From assembly GCA_023391415.1 (NCBI GenBank), contig JAEWAY010000011.1:186001-250000 (forward strand): a stretch of 64,000 nt of DNA. Direction: 5' to 3'. A program made the translations under genes and the position numbers. Under the pieces are notes generated by a model, which saw nothing but the letters and a program-made list of their open reading frames with translations, was not told the origin of the DNA and ran no database searches. The stretch comes from Bacteroidota bacterium. GTDB lineage: Bacteria > Bacteroidota > Bacteroidia > Cytophagales > Cytophagaceae. This document shows, in pieces, positions 1 to 8,795 of this stretch (positions within the stretch are counted from its first letter, which is position 1; each line of letters opens with the position of its first letter).

Positions 1-963
1 ATGCGCTTTGAGCATGACGGGAAATATGATGCAATGGAACACGATATTGTCCTTGCCGATAAAATGTACCAGTTTGGTTTCCTCATCCTGCCAGTATTTG
101 GTCCAGTCACTTTCTTGTCCTTTATTTTCCCGGGCCAGCTTTTGGAAGTAGTCTTTGGTAGCGGAAATATACCCGATCGGGGCGTCAAACCACACGTATA
201 AGACTTTGCCTTCTCCGTCCGGTTTGGGTACGGGCACACCCCAATCGAGATCCCGGGTGACGGCTCTCGCTTGTAATCCCTGATCGATCCAGGACTTGCA
301 TTGGCCGTAAACGTTGGCTTTCCAGTCTTTGTGCTCTTCAAGGATCCATGTTTTTAGCCATCCTTCGTATTTGTTGAGAGGGAGGTACCAATGGCGAGTT
401 TCTTTAAGAGTAGGCTTTTCTCCGCTAAGCATGCTTTTAGGATTGACGAGTTCCGAAGGGCTGAGCGTGGAACCGCATTTTTCACATTGATCGCCGTAAG
501 CGTTGTCAAAACCGCATTTGGGACAGGTGCCCACAATATAGCGATCGGCCAGAAACTGTCTGGCTTTCTGATCATAGAACTGTTCGCTGATTTTTTCCTC
601 AAAAACGCCTTGCTTGTCCAGGTCAAGAAAAAACTCCGATGAAGTCTCATGATGAACGGGAGACGATGTCCTTGAATATATGTCAAAAGAGACGCCAAAT
701 CGCTCAAAGGAATCTTTGATGATCGCGTGATATTTGTCAACGACTTCCTGAGGTTCGACGCCTTCTTTCCGGGCGCGCATGGTGATTGGCACACCATGCT
801 CGTCAGATCCGCAAACAAAAAGTACGTCTTTTTCCTTTAGTCTGAGAAAACGAACGTAAATGTCGGAGGGGACATATACGCCTGCCAGATGGCCGATATG
901 AACAGGGCCATTGGCGTATGGTAGAGCGGAAGTAACTGTATATCGTTTGAATTTTTTTGACAT
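1..963 (-). CDS. metG: Methionyl-tRNA synthetase, C-terminal part cut off by the window edge
   Basis: Charges tRNA-Met with methionine in the cytoplasm. Only the first 321 residues are present; the reading frame runs off the window at base 1. The N-terminus reads MSKKFKRYTVTSALPYANGP and leads directly into the class I signature HIGH (residues 22-25). A zinc knuckle of two CxxC pairs (C147/C150 and C160/C163) marks the MetG1-type connective peptide. The KMSKS loop and any C-terminal tRNA-binding domain would lie outside the window. The start at 963 is supported by a TATCTTTG promoter element 21 bases upstream. The gene is divergent from the ROK kinase, with 93 bases between the two starts. 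Confidence 0.97.
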   Translation of the reverse strand, partial: MSKKFKRYTVTSALPYANGPVHIGHLAGVYVPSDIYVRFLRLKEKDVLFVCGSDEHGVPITMRARKEGVEPQEVVDKYHAIIKDSFERFGVSFDIYSRTSSPVHHETSSEFFLDLDKQGVFEEKISEQFYDQKARQFLADRYIVGTCPKCGFDNAYGDQCEKCGSTLSPSELVNPKSMLSGEKPTLKETRHWYLPLNKYEGWLKTWILEEHKDWKANVYGQCKSWIDQGLQARAVTRDLDWGVPVPKPDGEGKVLYVWFDAPIGYISATKDYFQKLARENKGQESDWTKYWQDEETKLVHFIGKDNIVFHCIIFPVMLKAH

Positions 964-984
964 TGTTTATTCTCTTTAGGCCGC

Positions 985-992
985 CAAAGATA
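985..992 (-). promoter_or_regulatory. Bacteroidota -7 promoter element for metG
   Basis: Read on the minus strand this is TATCTTTG, an exact match to TAnnTTTG. It lies 21 bases before the metG start. I see no clear TTTG at the -33 position. Confidence 0.55.
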
Positions 993-1056
993 AAACGAAT
1001 GCCGGGAAAATGTTATATTGCTGGTCTTATAAATTGATTTTAAATACGGAATAAGG

Positions 1057-1941
1057 ATGTTTAAAATAGGTATTGACCTGGGCGGTACAAAAATCGAAGG
1101 AATCGCGCTGGATAAGGATAACCGCGAAATAGTAAGGAGAAGAGTTGAAACGGAACAGGACAGGGGATACGAGGCTATTTTAAGGTCTATTGTCAATTTG
1201 TATCATACCCTCGCCGATAAAATCGCTTATTCGCCTCATACGATAGGTGTCGGCACGCCCGGGTCGATTTCAGTCAGGTCAGGACTTTTGAAAAACTCCA
1301 ATACCCGATGTCTTAACGATATGCCTTTTAAAGAGGATCTTGAAGCCTGGTTGAAACGCCCGGTGGCGATAGAGAACGACGCGAACTGTTTCGCTATGGC
1401 CGAATCGGTTATGGGGGCGGGTGTCGGTAAACGCGTGGTCTTTGGCGTCATTATGGGAACGGGATGTGGAGGAGGGATAGTGTATAATGGGGAGGTTTTT
1501 GCCGGGCGTCAGGGTATCGCCGGCGAATGGGGACATACCTCTATCGACCCGAATGGTCCCGCTTGCTATTGTGGTAAAAGAGGATGTGTCGAGACGTACA
1601 TTTCGGGAGGAGGACTTGAACGGGCTTACGAAGCCCTTACGGGCAGGCGAAAAAAGCTTTATGAAGTGGTTGATTTGTTTAGGAAGGGCTCTATCCAGGA
1701 AGTGGATTTTATGTTCGAGTTTTTTGATCGTTTTGGTATGGGACTGGCTAATCTGATTAATGTGCTTGATCCCGATGTGGTAATATTGGGCGGGGGGCTG
1801 TCCAATATCAAGGAGCTTTATACGCTCGGCGTCGATAGTGTCCGAAGATATATTTTTAATGATGATTTTTCCACTCCTATAGTGAAGAATGAGTGTGGAG
1901 ATTCCGCCGGCGTATTGGGGGCGGCTTTTATCGGCATATAA
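1057..1941 (+). CDS. ROK family sugar kinase
   Basis: Probable ATP-dependent kinase of glucose, fructose or N-acetylhexosamines. The 294 residues match the normal ROK length. Visible are the N-terminal phosphate loop DLGGTK, the catalytic ENDAN motif with the catalytic Asp at residue 108, the glycine-rich GTGCGGG loop, and the ROK zinc site formed by His160 (EWGH) and the CYCGKRGC cluster (C170, C172, C177). The second ATP-binding motif LGGGLSN is near residue 248. It stands alone, divergent from metG, and is followed by a good terminator. The sequence does not settle the exact sugar; glucokinase or fructokinase are the usual annotations. Confidence 0.9.
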   Translation: MFKIGIDLGGTKIEGIALDKDNREIVRRRVETEQDRGYEAILRSIVNLYHTLADKIAYSPHTIGVGTPGSISVRSGLLKNSNTRCLNDMPFKEDLEAWLKRPVAIENDANCFAMAESVMGAGVGKRVVFGVIMGTGCGGGIVYNGEVFAGRQGIAGEWGHTSIDPNGPACYCGKRGCVETYISGGGLERAYEALTGRRKKLYEVVDLFRKGSIQEVDFMFEFFDRFGMGLANLINVLDPDVVILGGGLSNIKELYTLGVDSVRRYIFNDDFSTPIVKNECGDSAGVLGAAFIGI

Positions 1942-1962
1942 CCCGGAGCGTTTTTTTTGTCT

Positions 1963-1992
1963 GGAGCCGGTATAGGCTCGCGATTTTTTTTG
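1963..1992 (+). terminator. Rho-independent terminator after the ROK kinase
   Basis: Stem GGAGCC/GGCTC with loop GGTATA, followed within four bases by eight T. It lies about 20 bases after the kinase stop codon. Confidence 0.7.
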
Positions 1993-2323
1993 CTTTTTGT
2001 ACCGCTTAAAGCGGAACGATCTTATTGTTTTCCCGCTTTTTTCGGGTGAGATCTCCATGTTATTGTTAATCATTGTCTTGTTTTATCCTTATTTCTGTTT
2101 AGGCTCCCTGGCAGGTAGATTCCGCTGTTTTTACAGGCGCCTTGGCTTTATAATCTATCCTTTTCTTTTTTATGTTTAAAAATAGCCCCATTTTAGCTTT
2201 ATTTTGTTACTTTATTAAAAATCGTGTAAAAAAATAAACCGATATTTGTGTTTATTGATTGTTTTTAGGATTTTTACCATGAATTTATAACTAATCCATT
2301 TGTATTAACTAACAACTAACCTT
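1993..2323. other. AT-rich intergenic leader upstream of glnII
   Basis: About 330 bases with no convincing gene. A 60-codon open frame at 1997-2179 has no family resemblance. The stretch just before glnII is very AT-rich and probably carries its promoter, but I find no exact TAnnTTTG there. No riboswitch-like structure is obvious. Confidence 0.5.
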
Positions 2324-3349
2324 ATGTCCAAATCAAAATTAGAGTATATCTGGCTTGATGGATCAAAACCAACTCAATGTTTGCGTAGTAAAACTAAAAT
2401 TGAACCGAACTTTAGCGGTAAGATTGAGGATTGTCCCCTATGGTCATTTGACGGGTCTTCGACTGGTCAGGCGGAAGGCCGCTCTTCGGATTGTTTGTTA
2501 AAGCCTGTCGCCATATATCCCGATCCTGTAAGAAAAAACGGGTTTCTGGTAATGACGGAGGTGTTGAACGCGGATGGCTCTCCTCACATAACGAATGGTC
2601 GCGCGATCATTGAAGATGATGATAATGATTTCTGGTTCGGATTTGAGCAGGAATACTTTTTGTGGAATCCCGAAACCAATAAGCCGCTTGGTTTTCCCGT
2701 CAACGGATATCCGGCTCCACAAGGCCCTTATTATTGTTCCGTAGGCGCGAAAAACGCTTTTGGGCGTCACATTATTGAAGAACATTTGGATATCTGTCTG
2801 GCCGCCGGACTTAATGTCGAAGGAATCAACGCGGAAGTGGCGGCAGGTCAATGGGAATTTCAGATATTCGCCAAAGGCGCAAGGGAAGCGGGAGATCAAA
2901 TCTGGGTAGCGAGGTATCTTTTGGAAAGACTTGGAGAGCGATATGGAGTCTCTATCAACTGGCATTGTAAGCCTCTCGGAAACCTTGACTGGAATGGCTC
3001 CGGTATGCACGCGAATTTTTCCAACAGCGTATTGAGAGAGTGTGGGAGCAAGGAAGTATACGATACCATTTGTCAGTCTTTCGCTCCATATGTCAAGGAG
3101 CATATAGACGTATATGGCGCGGACAACCATCTTCGTCTGACAGGCAAACACGAAACCCAGTCCATCGACACCTTCTCCTATGGCGTATCGGATCGCGGAG
3201 CTTCTATCCGTATTCCGATCGCTACTGTAGAGAGAGGTTGGAAAGGCTGGCTGGAAGACAGGAGACCAAATTCCGCGGCGGATCCTTACAAAGTAGCGGC
3301 AAGAATCATCGCTACCGTAAAATCCGCGAAAATATCCGTCTATAACTAA
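2324..3349 (+). CDS. glnII: Glutamine synthetase, type II (eukaryote-like)
   Basis: Makes glutamine from glutamate and ammonia using ATP. At 341 residues it is far shorter than bacterial GSI (about 470) or GSIII (about 700) and matches the compact GSII family. Motifs in order are WSFDGSSTGQAEG (beta-grasp latch), FGFEQEYFLW (metal-binding Glu residues), AEVAAGQWEFQ, NGSGMHANFS and DRGASIRIP. The C-terminus retains LEDRRPNSAADPY. GSII is not controlled by the adenylylation loop of GSI. It is monocistronic, preceded by a long AT-rich leader and followed by a terminator. The family assignment is secure from the motifs. Confidence 0.97.
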   Translation: MSKSKLEYIWLDGSKPTQCLRSKTKIEPNFSGKIEDCPLWSFDGSSTGQAEGRSSDCLLKPVAIYPDPVRKNGFLVMTEVLNADGSPHITNGRAIIEDDDNDFWFGFEQEYFLWNPETNKPLGFPVNGYPAPQGPYYCSVGAKNAFGRHIIEEHLDICLAAGLNVEGINAEVAAGQWEFQIFAKGAREAGDQIWVARYLLERLGERYGVSINWHCKPLGNLDWNGSGMHANFSNSVLRECGSKEVYDTICQSFAPYVKEHIDVYGADNHLRLTGKHETQSIDTFSYGVSDRGASIRIPIATVERGWKGWLEDRRPNSAADPYKVAARIIATVKSAKISVYN

Positions 3350-3374
3350 AATAAGGCTACTGTTAGTAATCGGG

Positions 3375-3416
3375 AAAAGGAGGACTCTCATTTATTGGAA
3401 GAGGGCCTCCTTTTTA
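3375..3416 (+). terminator. Rho-independent terminator after glnII
   Basis: GGAGG (3379-3383) pairs with CCTCC (3406-3410). The stem is extended by CTCTC/GAGGG with one bulged A, then TTTTT. It starts about 25 bases after the stop codon. Confidence 0.8.
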
Positions 3417-3573
3417 GCTTTTACGAGAAAGCGGGGACTTTATAGAAGGTTCATCTGAAATTATTGGCAAATATGGACTTATTGGTGGTTGAAGGACGGA
3501 TGGCAGCGGATTGGTATTATTAAAATATTGTGTATTTTTAAAAGGAGATAGCTGATTATAGGAAGTATTTTCA

Positions 3574-3581
3574 TACCTTTG
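3574..3581 (+). promoter_or_regulatory. Bacteroidota -7 promoter element for typA
   Basis: TACCTTTG is an exact TAnnTTTG match ending 26 bases before the typA ATG. No obvious -33 TTTG is seen. Confidence 0.6.
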
Positions 3582-3607
3582 CATTCTTATTTTCCAACGT
3601 AATTTAC

Positions 3608-5419
3608 ATGCAGAATATCAGAAACGTTGCAATTATCGCGCACGTTGACCACGGAAAAACCACTCTGGTTGACAAGATTATACATGCTTCCCAGGATTTG
3701 AGGGAAAGTCATGATACAGGAGAGTTGATTCTTGATAATAATGAGCTTGAACGGGAACGAGGGATTACCATTGTTTCTAAGAATGTTTCCATTCGTTATA
3801 AGGGAGTTAAAGTGAATATTATAGATACCCCTGGTCACGCGGATTTTGGTGGCGAGGTTGAGCGGGTATTGAAAATGGCGGATGGGGTAATACTTCTTGT
3901 CGACGCCTTTGAAGGACCTATGCCTCAGACGCGTTTCGTATTGGGCAAGGCGTTGTCTCTGGGTTTGAAGCCGATTGTCGTTGTGAATAAAGTAGATAAG
4001 CCAAACTGTCGGCCGGATGAAGTGCAGGAAAGCGTTTTCGACCTGATGTTTAATCTGGGCGCGACGGAGGATCAGCTTGACTTTACTACCATGTATGGAT
4101 CTTCCAAGCAGGGCTGGATGGGATCCGACTGGAGAAATCCCACGGAAAACTTCTATCCGCTGCTGGACGCTATCCTTGAAAATATTCCTCCCGCGGAGGC
4201 AAAAGAAGGTATTCCGCAATTTCAGATCACATCATTGGACTTTTCTTCTTTTGTAGGACGTATCGCTATTGGTCGGGTTTATCAGGGACAATTGGTGGAA
4301 GGCGCGGTCATGGGCCTTTGTAAGGCGGATGGTTCTGTTAAAAAAGTCAAGATTAAGGAAATTCAGGTATTTGAAGGTCTGGGACGGATGAAGGTCGATA
4401 AAGTGCAATCCGGAGAGATATGCGCCGTAACGGGTCTCGAAGATTTTGAAATCGGAGATACGTTGACGGATTTTGAAACTCCAGCGCCCTTGCCTCGGAT
4501 CGCTATTGACGAGCCGACAATGAATATGTTGTTTACAATCAACAATTCCCCTTTCTTTGGCAAGGAAGGTAAATTTGTAACTTCCCGGCATCTGAGAGAT
4601 CGGTTGTTTAAAGAAACGGAAAAAAACCTGGCTTTGCGTATTCAGGAAACCGATTCGGAAGACAAGTTCCTGGTTTTCGGACGCGGAATCCTGCATTTGT
4701 CCGTTTTGATTGAAACCATGCGACGCGAAGGATACGAATTGCAGGTTGGCCAGCCTCAGGTTATATATAAAACGATTGATGGTGTCAGACATGAGCCTGT
4801 GGAGACTCTCGTAGTCGATGTGCCGGAAGAAGCGGCCGGCAAAGTAATTGAATTGGTTACCCAGCGTAAAGGCGAACTGACCATTATGGAGCCGAAGGGC
4901 GATCTACAGCATCTGGAGTTCAATATTCCCTCGAGAGGGCTTATTGGGCTGAGAAACAATGTTTTGACAGCTTCTCAAGGTGAAGCCGTGATGAATCATC
5001 GTTTCCAGGCGTATGAACCGTACAAAGGTCCAATATCTGGAAGAATGAATGGATCGTTGATATCAATGGAAACGGGACAGTCTACCGCGTACGCCATCGA
5101 CAAGCTTCAGGATCGCGGCAAATTCTTTATTGATCCGGGAGAGGATGTGTATATGGGCCAGGTGATCGGAGAACATAGCCGGGATAACGATATTGTTGTG
5201 AATGTGTTGAAAGGAAAGAAGCTGACCAATATGCGCGCTTCAGGCTCAGATGACAATGTGAAAATCGCTCCAAAGATTCAGTTTTCGCTGGAGGAAGCTA
5301 TGGAATATATTCAGAAGGACGAATATGTGGAACTAACGCCCAAGTCAATTCGGATGAGAAAAATATATCTGGATGAAAATGAGCGTAACCGCATGAGCAA
5401 GAAAGAAGATGCTTATTAA
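3608..5419 (+). CDS. typA: Translational GTPase TypA/BipA
   Basis: Ribosome-associated GTPase of the EF-G class, linked in other bacteria to stress, cold growth and 50S subunit assembly. The 603 residues match the family. The G1 loop is AHVDHGKTTL, switch II is DTPGHADFGGEVERVL, the G4 motif is NKVDK, and the G5 region is GSSKQGW. The C-terminal TypA-specific half contains the EF-G domain V-like part and the typical segment PSRGLIGLRNNVLTASQG. It is transcribed alone from a TACCTTTG promoter and ends at a strong terminator. Confidence 0.97.
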   Translation: MQNIRNVAIIAHVDHGKTTLVDKIIHASQDLRESHDTGELILDNNELERERGITIVSKNVSIRYKGVKVNIIDTPGHADFGGEVERVLKMADGVILLVDAFEGPMPQTRFVLGKALSLGLKPIVVVNKVDKPNCRPDEVQESVFDLMFNLGATEDQLDFTTMYGSSKQGWMGSDWRNPTENFYPLLDAILENIPPAEAKEGIPQFQITSLDFSSFVGRIAIGRVYQGQLVEGAVMGLCKADGSVKKVKIKEIQVFEGLGRMKVDKVQSGEICAVTGLEDFEIGDTLTDFETPAPLPRIAIDEPTMNMLFTINNSPFFGKEGKFVTSRHLRDRLFKETEKNLALRIQETDSEDKFLVFGRGILHLSVLIETMRREGYELQVGQPQVIYKTIDGVRHEPVETLVVDVPEEAAGKVIELVTQRKGELTIMEPKGDLQHLEFNIPSRGLIGLRNNVLTASQGEAVMNHRFQAYEPYKGPISGRMNGSLISMETGQSTAYAIDKLQDRGKFFIDPGEDVYMGQVIGEHSRDNDIVVNVLKGKKLTNMRASGSDDNVKIAPKIQFSLEEAMEYIQKDEYVELTPKSIRMRKIYLDENERNRMSKKEDAY

Positions 5420-5442
5420 TATTTTGAATTGATAATGTGTAT

Positions 5443-5480
5443 AGGGAGTCAGTCGCTTGTTCGGCTGACTCCTTTTTTGT
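5443..5480 (+). terminator. Rho-independent terminator after typA
   Basis: GGAGTCAG (5445-5452) pairs perfectly with CTGACTCC (5465-5472), followed by TTTTTT. It sits directly before the start of the next gene, which helps to exclude an upstream start for that gene. Confidence 0.88.
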
Positions 5481-5484
5481 TTAT

Positions 5485-6282
5485 ATGACAAACCAACCAT
5501 TATTTTATATATGCGGAAACAGCGTCTCATGTTATGCCATATATGGTAATGGCCCGGCTGCCATGTTCGCTTTTCATGGATATGGACAAACGCGAACGGT
5601 TTTTTCGGAACTCACCCGCTGTTTTCCGGAGTATACGATCTACGCCTTTGATTTATTTTTTCATGGAGAAAGTAACTGGGAGGAATCGGACACGATTATG
5701 TCTCCAGCGTTTATTCAGGAATTTATCGCCGGATTCGCCTTGCGAAACAACATCCAGCGTTTTTCTTTGCTGGGGTTTTCCATCGGGGCCAGAATCGTTC
5801 TCGCCGCTATCCCGTTGTTCTCTTCCATGATAGACCATGTCTGGTTACTGGCGCCTCATGGAGTAAAATCAGACTATTTATATAAATTCGCGACACGTTC
5901 GGGAATTGGAACCCGTCTTTTTCGCGGTATGCTCTCCCAATCAGGCTGGTTGTTTCGTTTATTTGATCTCATGGCGCGTTCCGGTATTGCCGACCGGAAA
6001 CTTTTACGGTTTGCGAAATCACGGCTACGGACAGAAGCCGGAAGAAAGCGAGTCTATAATACATGGATGCTATATAGCGCCCTGGACAAACCCTGGAAAG
6101 AGGTAGTGGCGGTATTGAACGCCAGCGGAATCCGTTTAATAGTTGTTTTGGGAGCTTCGGATTTTTTGTTTAAGCCTGATTATTTTGAGTCCAGGCTGAA
6201 AGATGTTATTAATAAAGAGATAATGACGCTTGAAAGTAGTCATGAAAGACTAATTTATGACATGATTGAGACATTGTCGTAG
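5485..6282 (+). CDS. Alpha/beta hydrolase fold protein
   Basis: A 265-residue predicted cytoplasmic hydrolase of unknown substrate. The oxyanion region is FHGYGQ, the nucleophile elbow is GFSIG (catalytic Ser), a candidate acid Asp is in GASDFLF, and the catalytic His is in SSHERL near the C-terminus. An in-frame ATG at 5437 exists, but the codons between it and 5485 are the typA terminator hairpin, so I place the start at 5485. The gene lies 18 bases before the SDR gene and may be cotranscribed with it. Esterase, lipase and haloperoxidase-like roles all remain possible. Confidence 0.8.
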   Translation: MTNQPLFYICGNSVSCYAIYGNGPAAMFAFHGYGQTRTVFSELTRCFPEYTIYAFDLFFHGESNWEESDTIMSPAFIQEFIAGFALRNNIQRFSLLGFSIGARIVLAAIPLFSSMIDHVWLLAPHGVKSDYLYKFATRSGIGTRLFRGMLSQSGWLFRLFDLMARSGIADRKLLRFAKSRLRTEAGRKRVYNTWMLYSALDKPWKEVVAVLNASGIRLIVVLGASDFLFKPDYFESRLKDVINKEIMTLESSHERLIYDMIETLS

Positions 6283-6300
6283 TGAAACTTTAAGGACAAG

Positions 6301-7116
6301 ATGGTTATGAAAGACAAAGTGGTAATAATTACAGGTGGATCGTCGGGTATCGGCAAGGCGTGCGCGAGAGTATTTGGCGACAAGGGCGCCAGGATAGTTA
6401 TCACAGGCAGAAATGAAGTGAATCTGCAAGAAACGTGTGGTGAATTGAGTGCTCATGGCATAGAAGTTTTATATGTTGTCGCTGATGTGAGCCTACAGGA
6501 GGATAATTACAGAGTGGTCGACGAGACTATAAGAAATTTTGGACGAATTGACGTGTTGATCAACAACGCGGGGATATCCATGCGGGCTTTGTTTAAAGAT
6601 ATGGATGTGGATGTGTTGGAAAAAGTAATGGATATTAACTTCTATGGGACAGTTTACGCGACCAAAGCGGCCTTGCCTTATATTATCCAGGCCAAGGGCT
6701 CGATAGTCGGAGTTTCTTCCATAGCGGGTTATCGTGGATTGCCCGCCCGGACTGGCTATTCCGCTTCCAAATTCGCCATGCAGGGATTTCTCGAAGCTTT
6801 GCGGACGGAATTGTTGAAAGATCAGGTGCATGTTTTGGTAGCTTGCCCCGGGTTTACCAGTTCGAATATCAGAAATACCGCTCTATCCAAGGATGGCACC
6901 GCTCAGGGTGAGTCGCCCTTGAATGAAGGCAGGATCATGTCCGCTGAAATGGTAGCGGAAGAGATATATAAGGCCACCATAAAAAGAAAGCGCGATCTGA
7001 TATTGACCAGCCAGGGGAAGATGACCGTATTGTTAAATAAATGGTTTCCCGGCTTAATGGATTCGATCGTTTACAATCACATGGCAAAGGAGAAAGATAG
7101 TCCGCTGGCCCGCTAA
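6301..7116 (+). CDS. Short-chain dehydrogenase/reductase (SDR)
   Basis: A 271-residue classical SDR that probably oxidises or reduces an alcohol or ketone with NAD(P)(H). The cofactor loop TGGSSGIGKA is at residues 11-20, the NNAG motif follows, and the catalytic residues are Ser139/140, Tyr153 and Lys157 in YSASK. The C-terminus (KRKRDLILTSQGKMTVLLNK) resembles membrane-proximal SDRs such as DHRS7-like enzymes. The start has AAGGAC a few bases upstream. It follows the alpha/beta hydrolase on the same strand. Substrate unknown. Confidence 0.88.
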   Translation: MVMKDKVVIITGGSSGIGKACARVFGDKGARIVITGRNEVNLQETCGELSAHGIEVLYVVADVSLQEDNYRVVDETIRNFGRIDVLINNAGISMRALFKDMDVDVLEKVMDINFYGTVYATKAALPYIIQAKGSIVGVSSIAGYRGLPARTGYSASKFAMQGFLEALRTELLKDQVHVLVACPGFTSSNIRNTALSKDGTAQGESPLNEGRIMSAEMVAEEIYKATIKRKRDLILTSQGKMTVLLNKWFPGLMDSIVYNHMAKEKDSPLAR

Positions 7117-7203
7117 TCTCACAAGTGGAGTGGTTTTAAACATTTATATCGCCTTTTTCGCTTATTGGGATAGGTAGACGCTTATACGTCGCCTGACCAT
7201 CAT

Positions 7204-7620
7204 ATGCTGAAACAGGTCGTTCTTATGGTATTCGCCCTATGTCTCGGATATCGCCCTATCGCGGGAGTGATATGGGCTTATGATAGTCCTGGCAAAAGTC
7301 CGACCCGGCAGTATTATGCCAATGGTCAACTGAGGTATGAAGGATATATAAGCGGAGAGATGGAAACGGATTATTGGCGCTTTTACTACGTGAACGGGCG
7401 ACTTCGCGCGCATGGGGAATATAAGCGGGGTTTAAAAGAATCCTGGTGGGAAGAGTATTATGAAAACGGAAAGCTGAAAAGGGAAGGTTGTTACAGGGAT
7501 GGCAGGAAAACGCATTACTGGACTTTTTACGAGCCATCCGGAGCATTGATTGAACGAGTGTATTTTGAAAATGGACGGCAAGTCAAGGATAAGAGTGTGT
7601 CTTGTGAGACGTATCGGTAA
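7204..7620 (+). CDS. Secreted MORN-repeat (YwqK-like) protein
   Basis: A 138-residue protein with an N-terminal hydrophobic segment (VVLMVFALCLGY) that is probably a signal peptide. The rest consists of about four MORN_2-type repeats of roughly 23 residues with the pattern YxNGxLRxEGxYxxGxxxxxW, seen at YYANGQLRYEGY, YYVNGRLRAHGEY and YYENGKLKREGCY. Such repeats occur in toxin-antitoxin-like YwqK proteins and in many secreted Bacteroidota proteins of unknown role. It has no toxin partner nearby. The function cannot be deduced beyond a beta-hairpin repeat scaffold. Confidence 0.72.
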   Translation: MLKQVVLMVFALCLGYRPIAGVIWAYDSPGKSPTRQYYANGQLRYEGYISGEMETDYWRFYYVNGRLRAHGEYKRGLKESWWEEYYENGKLKREGCYRDGRKTHYWTFYEPSGALIERVYFENGRQVKDKSVSCETYR

Positions 7621-7892
7621 ACTCCAGCCCCATCAAAACTTTTATTTTTTTTTCTATTTTACGTAATATTAATTTGTGGAAAGTAGTATTTTTAATGTAA
7701 AAGTTGGTGATTCGTCGAAATATGTCGGCCCGCTGGCTTTTATAGATTGATTTTTTGTATATAACTGTCTATTAATCTATGTATTGTTGAATTTTTCTGA
7801 ACAATAGGGCGCTCTTGTACCCTTTGAAGAATAAATGAGAAAAAAAGACGGGGCTATTTGAATAAATTTAGGTTCTTAAAATCCTGAAGCAA

Positions 7893-8165
7893 ATGGAAGA
7901 TACCAGTTTAGTTGAAAGAATCTTATCCCTTCAGAAACTGAGGAAAAGAAACGTATCGGTTGATATAGTGCTAAAAAATGGCAATTTGTTGATTCGCTCG
8001 TTTCAACTTATTCGTTTTGACAGCCAGAAAAAGGAATTGGAAGGAATGACGCGGTTAGAGGTCTATTCTTCCGCCCGTGAAAAAAGAGAACCCGTGATAT
8101 GTCGGTTAAAGCTTAACGAAATCAAACAGTTGATATGCGATGAGCCTGATTTTCAGGTCGCCTGA
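7893..8165 (+). CDS. Small hypothetical protein
   Basis: 90 residues, charged, with no signal peptide or membrane segment. It begins with a probable helix (LVERILSLQKLRKRN) followed by likely beta-strands (VSVDIVLKNGNLLIRSFQLIRF), a layout resembling a small SH3-like or LSM-like barrel, but I do not recognise a family. The coding character matches its neighbours. The flanking gaps (7621-7892 and 8166-8404) are AT-rich and hold nothing I can name, so it is probably transcribed alone. Confidence 0.55.
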   Translation: MEDTSLVERILSLQKLRKRNVSVDIVLKNGNLLIRSFQLIRFDSQKKELEGMTRLEVYSSAREKREPVICRLKLNEIKQLICDEPDFQVA

Positions 8166-8404
8166 TACCTTTATATCATCCTGATATTGTACATTTCACA
8201 TAGTGGAGATTCCCTCGCCTACGCAAGTCCGCTTCCGAAAGTTCAAATCTATTAAAAGATATGGCTTCCTAATTTGTTGACAGGATGTAGCTTGTCTGAA
8301 AATATACGCCGCCCCTCCCTTTTTAATATTTTATTGGGATTTTTTCATGAATACAATGTTTTTATAGTATTATTGTCCGGGTAAGTAATTATAATGCCGA
8401 AGTT

Positions 8405-8779
8405 ATGATACTGTCGATTCTGAAAGCTAAATGTCCTAAATGCCGTAAAGGAGACTTGTTTCTGGATAAAAATCCATATCATTTAAAAAATCTGTCAAGG
8501 ATGTATGATAGCTGTTCATGCTGTAAACAGCTATTTCAGCCGGAGCCGGGTTTTTATTATGGCGCGATGTACGTCAGCTATGGTCTTAGCGTAGCGGCTT
8601 TTATCGTTAATTTTGTTTTATTCGCTCTGTTGTTTCCACTACCTCCACTGGTTTTTATATTATTGAACACCGCGATACTGCTATTGTTGTGGCCTCTGTT
8701 TTTTAGATTAGCCAGGGTTATTTATCTGAATCTTTTTGTCGGATACGATCCGGAGGCCGCCAGAAAAGCTTCGTGTTGA
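8405..8779 (+). CDS. DUF983 family membrane protein
   Basis: A 124-residue protein matching DUF983. It has an N-terminal zinc-ribbon-like CPKC (residues 10-13) and a second cysteine pair in SCSCCKQ, the hallmark segment EPGFYYGAMYVSYG, and two hydrophobic helices (AFIVNFVLFALLF and LVFILLNTAILLLLWPLFF). Function in the family is unknown. It lies 16 bases upstream of the GH3-type gene, suggesting cotranscription. Confidence 0.85.
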   Translation: MILSILKAKCPKCRKGDLFLDKNPYHLKNLSRMYDSCSCCKQLFQPEPGFYYGAMYVSYGLSVAAFIVNFVLFALLFPLPPLVFILLNTAILLLLWPLFFRLARVIYLNLFVGYDPEAARKASC

Positions 8780-8795
8780 TTAATATTCAAGCTTT

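Noticed and set aside
1997..2179. 60-codon open frame in the glnII leader
   Set aside because: Starts on top of the ROK terminator region, lies in AT-rich DNA, is hydrophobic by composition only, and resembles no family.
2498..3391. 297-codon open frame opposite glnII
   Set aside because: Mirror of a highly conserved gene; no ribosome binding site and no protein family.
5437..5484. Upstream ATG for the alpha/beta hydrolase
   Set aside because: Its codons are the typA terminator hairpin.
8230..8265. GTTCAAATC resembling a tRNA T-arm
   Set aside because: The flanking bases do not pair to form a T stem, and no acceptor, D or anticodon arms can be built around it.
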